Positions 47,581 through 57,881 of a stretch of DNA of 64,000 nucleotides are shown here, piece after piece; position 1 is the first letter of the stretch, and the number at the start of each line of letters is the position of its first letter. This DNA is from Callorhinus ursinus (lineage: Eukaryota > Chordata > Mammalia > Carnivora > Otariidae), in assembly GCF_003265705.1 (NCBI RefSeq), contig NW_020312785.1, positions 15,938,192 to 16,002,191 on the forward strand. The letters are read 5' to 3'. The translations under genes and the position numbers were made by a program. A model generated the notes under the pieces. That model had not been told where the DNA came from. It worked only from the letters and a program-made list of their open reading frames with translations, and ran no database searches.

Positions 47581-49805
47581 TGGCACAAAGAGTTGATGAT
47601 CCAGAAAAGACCTAACCTCTACTACCTCAAGAACTCAGAGCCAGCAGTGCCGACAGGCACTGGATATTGGATGTTGCCATTAGATCCACTACCAATTTCA
47701 TCTCTGCAAATGACATTTAGCTCTTGACACACAATTAATCTGCATAATGCAGGTTCCTTTATTGCTCTGTTTCTATTAAAGTCTAGAATGAGTGTATATC
47801 TGACAAAATCATTGTCAAGGTGTAAGTGAAGTTAGTAAATTGAATATCTACCACGATTAATTCATTTATTAATTTTATCATAGTGTTGCATATGTTCAAA
47901 ATATAGAAAGGATTTTTTTTAAAAATATAAATTTTTAAAATTTATATAAATAAATATAAATATAAATGTCCACCTTATATCTATTCATTGATCTATCAAC
48001 CTATATCTGTCAAGACAATTGAGACTTACCCCATATGTAAGATATTGATATAGATAAAGACATAGGCATGCACACAAAGTGTTACTTATTATATATATAC
48101 ATATATTAGCCACATGTTACATTATTACATATATATATATACATACTACATATATATATTTTATAATAATATAATGTATTTTACAGATATATAATATTTT
48201 CATGAAGTTGTCACAACAGGTACGAAATTTGTGCGATTTCTAGATAATAGGAGAAATAGGAAAATCAAGCCAGGTAGGCAAGTTTATTTTGGGATAATTA
48301 CACAACCTATCTAAGTAAGTAAAAATACCCATGTGAGTTTGGATTAATTTAACAAATATAAAATTCATGAAAAATAAAGTCTAAAAATTGATTTTTGACA
48401 CAAAATGACTGTGTTATAGTTACCATTATGGAGTGTAATAGGATGAGTGTTGTGGGTTATGAATTGACTAAGGAGAGAACCTTGTAAACTGCAGCATTTG
48501 AAAAACTGCAAAAGACAATGATATACTAAAAATATTCAGCATGGTAAGTGAAGGGAGAAGGGCAAGAGACCTGGAAAGAATATGGACACTTACAGAAAGT
48601 AAAACAAAACAAAACAAAAAACTGAATAAACAACAACACAAAAGGCTAATAGTGTTAAAATTTTTCAGAAGAGTACAAATATATAAGGACAGGAAATTTT
48701 TCATTTTTATTTTGCCAATGGTATGATATGGAATATATTTTAAAAAGCAGTTTAATGGAACAGAAAGGCAAAAACAATGCATTGAATAGTTACTGTATCT
48801 GAGGAAGTGGAGGAAGCAAATATAATCTTTCTAGAAGTATGTATGTGAGGATAAGCAGGGTGGTAGACCAGTTGCCAGACTAAAGAAAGGGTAGCTTATG
48901 TATTTGTTGAAATGTATGTATTTTGAAAAGTGATATTCCTGCATAATTTATATGTCTAAAGTGTCCATACAGAAAGTGAAGTTCATGGCACAAGACAAAT
49001 AGGGACTAGCATCTGGAAAAATGTCCTGTTAGAAACAAGAGAAAGTGCTTCAATATATAAAAGGAGAATACCAACATATGCATATATTTTGGTATATGTA
49101 ATTGCCCAGATTCTGAACTAAGTGAGAAATAAAACTAAAATTGGTTGACTCTCCAATTCTCTGCAGCCCAATTGGCAGTCATAGTCTAGGGTATTACCCT
49201 TATTACTGATAGATGTTTTCTAATTTGTGTAAGTAACTCACTATTAAAGATTTTTTTTCCCTTTAAGAAAGACATCACTGGCCTTAGACAGACTTTAACC
49301 TCTTCATTCTTCAGTCCCAAACCCCTCAGATGTAGAATTTTCTGGAACAAATCAGGAAAATATATTTTACCTGCAAATATCTCGGTCCCAAGAATAAAAG
49401 TATATCAAGAATGGGAGCTTCCTATGCTCCACATGGGCATCATCTACTACACGTGTTAATCTGACCCTCAAATCATTGCTGAGGCTTACATGACCTGGGG
49501 AGTAGGTACCCCCTTCATAAGAGACCAAGGTCAAAATCCATTGTGTGCTTAAACTTAAAGTTACCTCTCTATAAGACAGCAGTCCAAAGCAGGTCAAAGA
49601 ATTCTCTAAGAACAACCAAGGTCAAATATCTTTACCCATCTCTATGGGAAAATCCTAGGAAATGAAAAGTTGTAATTAAGTGATTTCTGTACAATTTCTG
49701 CTCTTGTTGCCTAAGTTTTCATCTGTAAACTAAAGAGAAGTTTGTCAAACAAGAGTGAGATAAGAGATGAGTTTTTGATAGTTTGCTGAGAGCAATAAAA
49801 TATTG
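47581..49805. other. Unrecognised sequence with AT-rich simple blocks
   Basis: No gene seen. TA-rich simple sequence occupies about 48095-48200. Overlapping opposite-strand frames near 48468-48782 resemble no family. Confidence 0.4.
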
Positions 49806-50040
49806 GGGAGGGCTCATTTAGTTGAGGGGTTGGGTGGCCCACTCTTCATTTTGGGTCAGGTCATGATCTCATGGGTCATGAGACTGAGCCCTTCCTTGGG
49901 CTCTGTGCTCAGTGAGGGAGGCGGCTTGAAGATATCTTTCCCTTTGCCCCTCTCCCCATTAGTGTGCAATATGCACGCCCTTTCTCTCTCTCTCTCTCTC
50001 TCTCTCTCAAATAAATAAATAAATAAATCATTAAAAAATG
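49806..50040 (+). mobile_element. Strongly diverged CAN-type SINE with (CT)n and AAAT tail
   Basis: The head is heavily altered (GAGGGGTTGGGTGGCCCAC), but GGTCAGGTCATGATCTCATG, CTTGGGCTCTGTGCTCAGTG, a (CT)n tract (49983-50008) and AAATAAATAAATAAATAAAT (50009-50028) keep the SINE order. This is one of the oldest CAN-type copies here. Confidence 0.85.
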
Positions 50041-50089
50041 TGGGGGAAAAAAGTAAGCCATTAGCAATTACATCTCTTTAATTTTTAAT

Positions 50090-50746
50090 ATTCCCCTGTA
50101 ATGTTTTAAATGTTGGCATCTCCCCAAAAAAGGGAAAGAGAGGTATCCCTTCATAAAACTTGTAGCATAAAGAAGTACAATGTTGAGCAATGCTCTAGCA
50201 GACTTATTATAAAAAATATTAAAGTAGTGCTTTAGGCAGAAGGGCTATGTTCCCAGAGGGAAATATATAATTATAGAAAGAAATGAAGAACAAGGGGGAT
50301 GGTAACAATACAATTAAATCTAAATTAATATTTACTTGAAACTAAAAAAAAGTAATGTCTTATAAGGTTTATATAGAAAGAGAGCAATTGAATTAATTAA
50401 AACAATTACAGAAAAGTTGAAAGGGGTAAAGTGTTTTAAGGGACTAATAATATCGGAGAAGTGGTAAAATTTCTCATTTAAATGAGGGTCTAATATGTCA
50501 AGGATTCATGTTAATAGGGTAACATTTAAAGAGTAGTTAAAGACTGTATGTTAGTATTAACAGTAATCCCAAAGGAGCTAAAAGGGGAGAGAAGGAATAT
50601 AAAATAGTTGAAACAAACAAAAAACAAAAAGTTAAGACAGTAGACATCAAGCCAAAAGAAGAAAGATAACAATGTATGTCAATAAATTAAACATTCCAAT
50701 TAAGACAAAACTTGTCTGTCTCAATTATCCTTGATTAAACCAGATG
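50090..50746 (+). mobile_element. Old L1/HAL1-like ORF1 end and inter-ORF region
   Basis: Sense-strand pattern of old L1M/HAL1: GTGCTTTAGGCAGAAGGGC, AAAGAAATGAAGAACAAGG, GTAACAATACAATTAAATC, TAATCCCAAAGGAGCTAAAA, AGACAGTAGACATCAAGCC and a final part like the start of the ORF2 endonuclease region (TGTCAATAAATTAAACATTCC, CAATTAAGACAAAACTTGTC). Decayed; no long frame. It may belong to the same broad family as the L1 5' end at 18095-20397. Confidence 0.65.
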
Positions 50747-51649
50747 ACAGAACTAATATAGACTTTCCATTGTTCCTTACAGACATCTTCTTTTGCTTAA
50801 TTTTCTGTTTATTCTTTTCTCTGTGGAGATTCTCTCTACCACATGATGATGAGATTGATGGAAATTATCAAAAGACACAATTACATGATATGTTTTTAAT
50901 GGCAAGTGATAGAGATATTCAAAGATTTTGACTCAAAGCAGACTGTTTCCAGATAATCAGAATTCAATTGTTCAATGATATCCAGAATCACCAGTTCTCA
51001 TTAGAAAAAACAAAATAAAAATTGCACCATGCTTGATATTCCAGTGAGGTCATTCTCTCAGTCGCCCCTGACTTGAGATTCTGGCCCCATGTTACCCATT
51101 CATCACACACCAATAAGTGGCACAAAATGACCGAACACATTTCTGATAATCTACTCTGAGCCTGGGAGAATCAAAGGTCAGTCATTAGGCCATCCCTTGG
51201 CAGATTTCAACCCTGAGTGTGGTTTAGTCCATCAAGCTTCTCTATCTTTTTCTCAGGTGTGTGTTAAATTGTTGATAGACTCTTTGACTTTCTCTTTGTC
51301 CATCTTACAAAGTTCCTTTATAAAAGCCTATTAATTTTATCCGTAAGACTATTTTATACCTACACTTCCATTTTGTGGAATTACTTTAGTTCTTCTAAAC
51401 TTGGTCTACTTGCAGATCTCCTCTTCCTCCATACTCTCATTTGCTGCCAGAGAAATCTTGCTTACATCTGTTCTGTTTGTCTTATCTCATTATATCTGAT
51501 TTTATCTTATCTTGTTACCTGGAAAATAAATTACTTTTTCCTTTGATTCTCTTTATAACCAGCTTTCAAATTTTTATATTTTTATATCTCATTATACTCC
51601 TCCATCTCACCTACGATCTGTGTAAACTGGAGTAATAGAGAATATGCTT
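50747..51649. other. Unrecognised sequence
   Basis: No gene or named repeat recognised; T-rich frames near 51441-51635 are compositional. Confidence 0.4.
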
Positions 51650-52045
51650 CCTTCACTAGTTGGACATCTGATGCTATAAGAGATGAATGTGCAAACATCA
51701 GTGGTTTAACACACACCAACTATTTCTCACTCATATAACTGTCTGTCATGGGTATTCACTAAAATAGTGTTTACTAAACAGAAGCATCACACAATCAGGA
51801 TCACTCCACTACTGGATTCCATATTCTCTGTGGCTTTGGAGTCTTGCTTCCAGAGAGAACATGGAGAAGAGTAGGAAGGTAGCTTTATGCAAAGTCCTGG
51901 AAATGCTCTCTAGGCTAAAGCTCAGTAATATGGACACACACAGCTGCCAAGCAGGCTGGAGTGTAGTTGACTCTTGCTGGATACCAAGGAAGAATAAGAC
52001 ACGATTTCTGTGAACACATGGTATTTTTACCACAATACCATGTTC
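51650..52045. repeat. Probable ancient interspersed repeat, family undetermined
   Basis: The layout (GTGGTTTAACACACACCAAC, TATTTCTCACTCATATAAC, CTGTCTGTCATGGGTATTCAC, GTCCTGGAAATGCTC) resembles a mammal-wide old repeat with '...cagtgggtt...ctcactcatgtaa...'. It may be related to 10780-11075. I cannot name it. Confidence 0.38.
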
Positions 52046-52774
52046 TATTTTCTTTCCATAAAATATTCTTCTACCTAAATCTCTCCCTAATATTCACTTA
52101 CTATGATTCAGCATCCAACCTCATCACTTTCATCAAATTTATTTGATACCTCAAACAAATTAATCAAAAATTTATCTTTATACACATATCTTTCCTAATA
52201 AATTGTATTATTTCTTAGGTCAAGCCTTGTATTTTAGTTAGTATTCAATTCCACAAATCATTTAGTTTGTGTTTATATATAGCAGATATACAATAAAAAT
52301 GCTTATTGAATTGATTATTAATTATTTTTCCATAAAACTGGAATTCTTCCAGGCATATCAGAGAAATACCTGTTTCAACTAATTATTTTTATATGTTTGT
52401 TAATGCCTAATTAGGAAAAATACAACAAAAATTCAATGCATCCTGAACAAATATAATCTCTTAACTATAATATGTTTTTCGTCCCACAAATGAATTGGCT
52501 ACTAAATTTCATAAGGCACTTCAGAAAATTCCCATTCATTCTTGTTCCAGTTTTTAAATTAATTCTTGCCACTTTTGTTTTCTTCAGTTAATTTAACTCT
52601 CAGCATATTGCAACAATTATTGCTGCCTGCTCAAGCACAGTTGTAAAATTGCTACATATTATGAATATTCATACTGATAAATTAAAGTTAGAGTAAAATT
52701 GGCCAGTTTAGGACTTGTACCAGAACATTTACCATTAGACTAGTGTCTCATACATAAACAGTAATGATTGACTA

Positions 52775-52775
<1 letters not shown>
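52046..52775. other. Unrecognised AT-rich sequence
   Basis: No gene or named repeat recognised. Confidence 0.4.

Positions 52776-52807
<32 letters not shown>
52776..52807. repeat. (CA)n microsatellite
   Basis: A pure CA tract of about 15 repeats, probably length-polymorphic. Confidence 0.97.
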
Positions 52808-52809
<2 letters not shown>

Positions 52810-53677
52810 TTATATATGCACAAAGATAACTAAAATTTATTAATATAAACTTGTAAATATTAACATAGTCATTCAAAGAGAGTTTTGAGAAAATATACTT
52901 TAGTTAATACCATGACATTAACTTTTAAATGGATGTTGTTAATTACTCCTTCGATGGCTCCATTTACTATTAATAATAAAAATGCATAGCACAGTGAAAT
53001 TGAGAACATTCTCAGATAAATGAGTATTTAACAAAACTAGAAACTTGACTCAAAATGTGAGCAGGTATTTTGAAGATGTTATTGAATATCTTAAATAAGA
53101 TTATTAGGAGACAGCTTATTAAAGTTATTTTACCAAAGATATGTTACTGATAGAAGAATCATGACACCTAGTAAATAAAATCAAATATATACTCATTTTT
53201 GAAAGGTTAATTTCTACCAAAACGTATAGATGGTTAGAAGAAAAAGGGAGTTTGGTGTGTGTAAAAGAAATCACTACAACAACTAAGAGCAATGGTTCTA
53301 GCGTTAACAAAGTAGAAAACATGTGGTGTGGAGTTTCAGGAAAAGAAGTTTGGGAACAAAATACAGACAGCCATATATCATATGTTAAGGTATTTTATTT
53401 GTTGACCAATAAGCATTTAAAAGCAGATACCATTATAAAACATTAAGCATAGAGATAAAATGATCACATCTGTGACAAAAGTACTATCTGCCAAAGATAT
53501 GGAAGACAGAAAAAATTGAAAGGCATACACATATAGCAATATTAATAAATGTTCAAAGTAATAAATGTCTGATCGCTATCAATGGGAAATTGTCAGTACG
53601 AAAATAGCATTATAGCCTGAAAAGAATAATTTTGAATTGATAATAAGTCTGAAATTGGATAACAGGATCAGCACTGA
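52808..53677. other. Unrecognised AT-rich sequence
   Basis: No gene or named repeat recognised. Confidence 0.4.
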
Positions 53678-53925
53678 TTTTTTTAAAAGGTTTATTTAAT
53701 TTAGAGAAACTTTATTTTTAAAAAAATTATTTAAATTCAATTAATTAACATATAGTGTATTAGTAGTTTCAGAGGTAGAGGTCAGTGATCCATCCGTCTT
53801 ACATAACACCCAGTGCTCATGACATCACGTGCCCTCCTTAATGTCCTTCACCCAGTTACCCCCGCCCCCCCACTTCCCTCCCCTCCAGCAGCCCTCAGGT
53901 TGTGTCCTACGATTAAGAGTCTCTT

Positions 53926-54125
53926 GGGGCGCCTGGTGGCTCAGTCATTAAGCGTTTGCCTTTGGCTCAGGTCATGATCCCAGGGTCCTGGCCTTCCTCC
54001 CCCTCTCCCTCTGTCTGACTCCCCCTCTCCCCTGTCTGACTCTCCCTCTCCCTCTGCCGGCACCTCCCCCTGCTTGTGCTCTTTCTCTGTCAAATAAATA
54101 AATAAAATCTTAAAAAAAAAATAAA
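53926..54125 (+). mobile_element. CAN (SINEC) SINE nested in L1, with internal triplication
   Basis: Sense SINE starting GGGGCGCCTGGTGGCTCAG, with GGTCATGATCCCAGGGTCC. The expected 'ctgctcagcgggg' middle is missing. Instead there are three near-identical units of about 21 bp (CCCCCTCTCCCT followed by CTGTCTGACT) at about 53999-54060, then AAATAAATAAATAAAATC and an A tail. The duplication of L1 sequence is aagagtctctt (53915-53925) against aagaggctctt (54126-54136). Confidence 0.94.
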
Positions 54126-54354
54126 AAGAGGCTCTTATGGTTTGTCTCCCTCTCTGATTTCATCTTGTTTTTTTCCCTCTCTTCCCCTATGCCCCCGTTT
54201 TGTTTCTTAAATTCCACATACGTGTGAAATCATATGATAATTGTCTTTCTCTGGTTGATTTATTTCGCTTAGCATAATACCCTCCAGTTCCATCCATGTC
54301 ATTGCAAATGGCAAGATTTTGTGTAGTTTTTTTTTGATGGTCACATAATATTCC

Positions 54355-54356
<2 letters not shown>

Positions 54357-54398
<42 letters not shown>
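54357..54398. repeat. (TG)n microsatellite in L1
   Basis: About 21 TG repeats replace the usual TGTATATATA of the L1 ORF2 end. Probably length-polymorphic. Confidence 0.97.
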
Positions 54399-54399
<1 letters not shown>

Positions 54400-54598
54400 C
54401 ACATCTTCTTTATCCATTCATCTGTCAATGAATATCTGGGCTCTTTCCGTAGTTTGGCTATTGTGGACACTGCTGCTATCTTAAGCAGGTTCCATGCCCA
54501 GCCCAGAGCCCAATGTGGGGCTTGATCTCACGACCCTGAGATCATGACCTGAGCTGAAATTAAGAGTCGGACACTTAACCAACTGAGCTACCCAGGCA

Positions 54599-54904
54599 AC
54601 AGTTTAACTAGATGAAAAATTGGGAATTAAAAACAAGTTTGGGTAAACTCTTGTTAGTCTTGCTGAAGTTACTGCAGATCATCAAGATTGAAATGTCTGG
54701 AAGGTTGTCAGAAATACAGGATTTTTGCCAATGAGATAACTAAACTAAGACTAGAAGTATAGCTGTAAGAGAGTTCAACATAACATTTAATTCATAAAGT
54801 ATTAGTATGGTTGGAATTGAAGAGCTAAGTTTATACAAGAAAAACCTTAGGATGGAATTCTTGGGAAACTGACTTTTTCTATAAAATTTAGAGGAAAATA
54901 AAAG
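54599..54904. other. Unrecognised sequence
   Basis: No gene or named repeat recognised. Confidence 0.4.
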
Positions 54905-55490
54905 GGTATAAATAAATTTGTGCATCCACACAATGGGACATTACTCAGTACTAAAAAAAAATGAGCTATCCAGTCATAAAAAGACATACACAAACCTTAA
55001 ATGCCTATTACTAAGTGAAAGAAGCCAATCTGAAAAGGCTAAATACTGTATGATTTCAACTATATGATGTTCTGGGAAAGGCAAAACTATAGAGACAGTA
55101 AAAAGATCAGTGGTCACCAGGTAGGTGGAAAGAGATGAATAGGATGAATAGGTGAGCACAGAGGGTTTTTAGATCAGTGAAAATACTCAGTATGATATTA
55201 TAATGAAGGATATATGTTATTATGCACTTGTCCAAGGCCATTGAATGTACAACACTAAGAACAAACCCTAAGGTAAACTATGTACTTTGGTGATTATAAC
55301 GTATCACTGTAGGTTCATTCTTGGTTAGAAAAAAAAAAAAGAAAGAAAAAATATACCCTTCGGATGAGTGATGTTTACAATGGAAGAGTCTCTTTGCATG
55401 TGTGGGGTAAGGGAATATATGGGAAATCTCTGTACCTCCCTCTCAGTTTTATTGTAAACCTAAGACCACTTTAAAAACTGAAGTCTTAAG
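54905..55490 (+). mobile_element. L1 3' end (L1MB/L1MC-like)
   Basis: Sense L1 3' end: TGCATCCACACAATGGGAC, ATTACTAAGTGAAAGAAGCC, ACTGTATGATTTCAACTATAT, GGCAAAACTATAGAGACAG, CATTGAATGTACAACACTAAG, AACTATGTACTTTGG and GAATATATGGGAAATCTCTG. An A-run sits inside near 55330. It has the same layout as 42325-42990 and is truncated at the 5' side. Confidence 0.93.
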
Positions 55491-55694
55491 AATTTTAAAA
55501 GAGTGTACACTGAACTGCTGAGTGATCACATCGGAATACAGAAATGGAAGTGAGGGTGTCCAAGGGAGACTTTTCAAATGTGGAAAAATAAAATAAGAGC
55601 AGTGGTTTTATTTTCCTTTTTACATTCACCTGTTACTTGTGTAACACAAATGACACAAATGCAAAAGGTTTTTAAAATGTTCCAATGCATACAA

Positions 55695-55890
55695 TGGCAT
55701 TGAGTACAGTAGCTAAGCATACAGTCTTTAACTCAGACTGTGTGGGCACAAATTCCAGTTTCAACTGTCTTAGCTTTGTCTTTGCAGGCAAGTGATTAGC
55801 TTAGGTAAATTTCTGTTTCTTCAACTACAAAATGAAGATAATAATCACATTTATGTCATACAGATAACCTTAATATTAAATGAGTAAGAT
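55695..55890 (+). mobile_element. MIR SINE, nearly full length
   Basis: MIR landmarks in order: ACAGTAGCTAAGCATACAG, CAGACTGTGTGGGCACAAATT, AGGCAAGTGATTAGCTTAG, TTCTGTTTCTTCAACTAC, AAAATGAAGATAATAATCAC and TTAATATTAAATGAGTAAG. It is diverged but collinear with the family consensus as I remember it. Confidence 0.83.
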
Positions 55891-56104
55891 AAGTATTCAA
55901 AATGGCCATTATTTGTATTTATTATAAAGCAACTTTTTGTATAAATAAGTATTTGAGATGTTAACATTATTGTAATGTATAAAGTATAATTCTGAAAGTT
56001 TAAGCCTATCATTTGAAAAACACTTTTTGAAGTTGTCATTTATGACCCATGTACATATCTGCTCTCAGTGTTATTATATTGTATTAAATATCTGTAACTA
56101 TAGC

Positions 56105-56215
56105 AATGGAGAGCTTAAACAAGTTTCCCCTGTCACACACTTGGTGAGTAGGGGGCAGAATTTGAATCCAGTACTTCCTGATGCCATAACCTATGTTTTG
56201 ACCAATACACACCCA
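56105..56215 (-). mobile_element. MIR SINE fragment (antisense)
   Basis: The plus strand reads CTGTCACACACTTGGTGAGT, AGGGGGCAGAATTTGAATCC, AGTACTTCCTGATGCC and GACCAATACAC, the complement of the MIR 5' half (family pattern here: gtcacacagctagtaagtggcagagccaggattcgaaccc). Confidence 0.72.
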
Positions 56216-56280
56216 GGCACACATGTATAGAGATATATATATACACTTGTACTGCTCTGCCTCAAATTATCATATCTATC

Positions 56281-56329
<49 letters not shown>

Positions 56330-56723
56330 CCATGTTTGCCCCTTGTGTAACTCAACTAAATGTCACCTAACTGACTAAACAAAATATATTTTTTTCTCTA
56401 AAATCATAATATCCTACTTATCTATTCATAATACTCATCATAAGTTGTATATTTCTTACATTATCCTTATTTATTTAATTCTTTAACTCCTCCACTTAAA
56501 CATGTCTTTATAAAAAATGAAGGAAGAGTATCTCGTCACTACCTATATAAATTTGGCAGAGTGGACATTGGGTATATTTTGATCCATGAATAAATACAAA
56601 TATACAAGAGGGAGGTAGAACTATTCTTTTAGGGGACTGCATTATTGTTTCCACTTATTCACCTTCCTATCTCAACTTCTTTTGTCATGAGATAATGTAG
56701 ACCTGCATATGAAAAGAGTCGGC
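56216..56723. other. Unrecognised sequence containing an (ATCT)n array
   Basis: No gene seen. The tetranucleotide array at 56273-56329 is listed separately. Confidence 0.45.
56273..56329. repeat. (ATCT)n microsatellite
   Basis: About thirteen uninterrupted ATCT repeats; likely length-polymorphic. It is the complement of the GATA motif array at 24816-24921. Confidence 0.98.
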
Positions 56724-56942
56724 TGGAGTGCCCAGGTGTCTCAGATAGTTGGGCGTCTGCCTTCGGCTCAGGTCATGATCTTGGAGTCCTGGGATTGAGC
56801 CCCACATCTGGCTCCTGGCTCAGCGGGGAGTCTGCTTCTCCCTCTCCCTCTGCCTCTCCCCCAGCTCATGCTATCTCTCTCTCTGTATCTGTGTCTCGAA
56901 TGAATAAGTAAAATCTTTAAAATATATATATATATATATATA
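56724..56942 (+). mobile_element. CAN (SINEC) SINE ending in (TA)n
   Basis: Sense SINE: GTGCCCAGGTGTCTCAG, CTTCGGCTCAGGTCATGATC, GGAGTCCTGGGATTGAGCCC, GGCTCAGCGGGGAGTCTGC, TC-rich segment and AGTAAAATCTTTAAAA, running into a (TA)n tract (56921-56942) directly adjacent to an L1 3' end. The SINE may have inserted at the truncated 5' edge of that L1. Confidence 0.94.
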
Positions 56943-57265
56943 TTTGCGTAAGACCGTTGAATCACATAGACCCGTACTTCTGAAACAAATAATACATTAT
57001 ATATTAAAAAAAGAAGATAGTAGGAAGGGAAAAATGAAGGGGGGGTATTGGAGGGGGAGACGAACCATGAGAGACTATGGACTCTGAGAAACAAACTGAG
57101 GGTTCTAGAGGGGAGGGGGGTGGGGGGGATGGGTTAGCCTGGTGAAGGGTATTAAAGAGGGCATGTATTGAATGGAGCACTGGGTGTTATATGCAAACAA
57201 TAAATCATGGAACAAGACATCAAAAACTAATGGTGTAATGTATGGTGATTAACATAACATAATAA
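56943..57265 (+). mobile_element. Carnivore L1 3' end
   Basis: Sense L1 3' UTR: GTAAGACCGTTGAATCACA, GAACAAATAATA-like A/T run, AGAAGATAGTAGGAAGGG, GACGAACCATGAGAGACTA, CTGAGGGTTCTAGAGGGG, GGTATTAAAGAGGGCATG, AATCATGGAACAAGACATC and GTATGGTGATTAACATAAC. (TA)n-rich sequence follows to about 57306. Confidence 0.95.
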
Positions 57266-57635
57266 ATATATATATGTATATATATAAATATACATACATA
57301 TATATTAAAAAAGACCCGGGTATATTTCTCCATCTCATTGCTTGGTATGCAGCTTTTGACTTGCTTGGGCCATTAAAAGGAGACTGGTCTGACACTATGC
57401 CAGTTCTAAGCTTAGTTCTTAAGAGACCTAGTAATTTTTCCATTTCAAGTGAAAAGTGACTCCATCACCTTGAATCTTTTTAAGGACATACATTTTGAAG
57501 TCAAGGTAGAATTCAGGATTTTGGCTTGAGCAACTAGACATGTGGGGTAACCAACAACTGAGTTGAGAAAGAGTGTCAGAGAAGGTGGTTTCTGGGAGGT
57601 GCTATGGAGCTCCAATGTAATAATGTTGCAGCCTG
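57266..57635. other. TA-rich tract then unrecognised sequence
   Basis: Positions 57266-57306 are TATA/TACA-rich simple sequence. The rest up to the inverted L1 shows no gene or named repeat. Confidence 0.45.
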
Positions 57636-57881
57636 GGTTTTTATCAAGAAAAGATGCTATATTTTGGCAAATGCTTTTCTGCATCTATTGAGCAGGTAAT
57701 ATTGTTCTTATCCTTTCTTTCATTAATGTGGTGTATCACATTGATTGATTTGTGGATGTTGAACCAATCCTGCAGCCCAGAAATAAATCCCACTTGGTTG
57801 TGATGAATAATAGATTTAATGCACTGTTAGATCCTATTAGCTACTATCTTGGTGAGAATTTTTGCAACCATGTTCATCAAG

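Larger units (their letters stand above)
53711..54478 (-). mobile_element. Carnivore L1 3' end (antisense), hosting a SINE and (TG)n
   Basis: On the minus strand this is an L1 3' end plus the ORF2 C-terminal coding end. Plus-strand landmarks are TTAACATATAGTGTATTAG, ACATAACACCCAGTGCTC, GATTTCATCTTGTTTTTTTC, GTTTTGTTTCTTAAATTCCAC, GATAATTGTCTTTCTCTGG, AGCATAATACCCTCCAG and TTTATCCATTCATCTGTC. The minus-strand frame at 54207-54470 contains KLRKEPRYSLTDEWIKKMW, the ORF2p C-terminal signature. A (TG)n tract (54357-54398) has expanded in the segment coding VYTHTHT. Confidence 0.93.
53678..54598 (-). mobile_element. Old CAN SINE split by an L1 insertion
   Basis: An antisense SINE appears in two parts: the tail side at 53678-53710 (TTTTTTTAAAAGGTTTATTT) and the head side at 54479-54598 (CTTAAGCAGGTTCCATGCCC, TTGATCTCACGACCCTGAG, CAACTGAGCTACCCAGGC). 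Between them lies an antisense L1 with its own SINE. Some of the SINE middle is missing, so a deletion accompanied the L1 insertion, or the two parts come from different copies. Confidence 0.75.

Noticed and set aside
48095..48200. TA-rich block as a replication origin or matrix attachment site
   Set aside because: Only base composition supports it; such blocks are common in AT-rich mammalian DNA.
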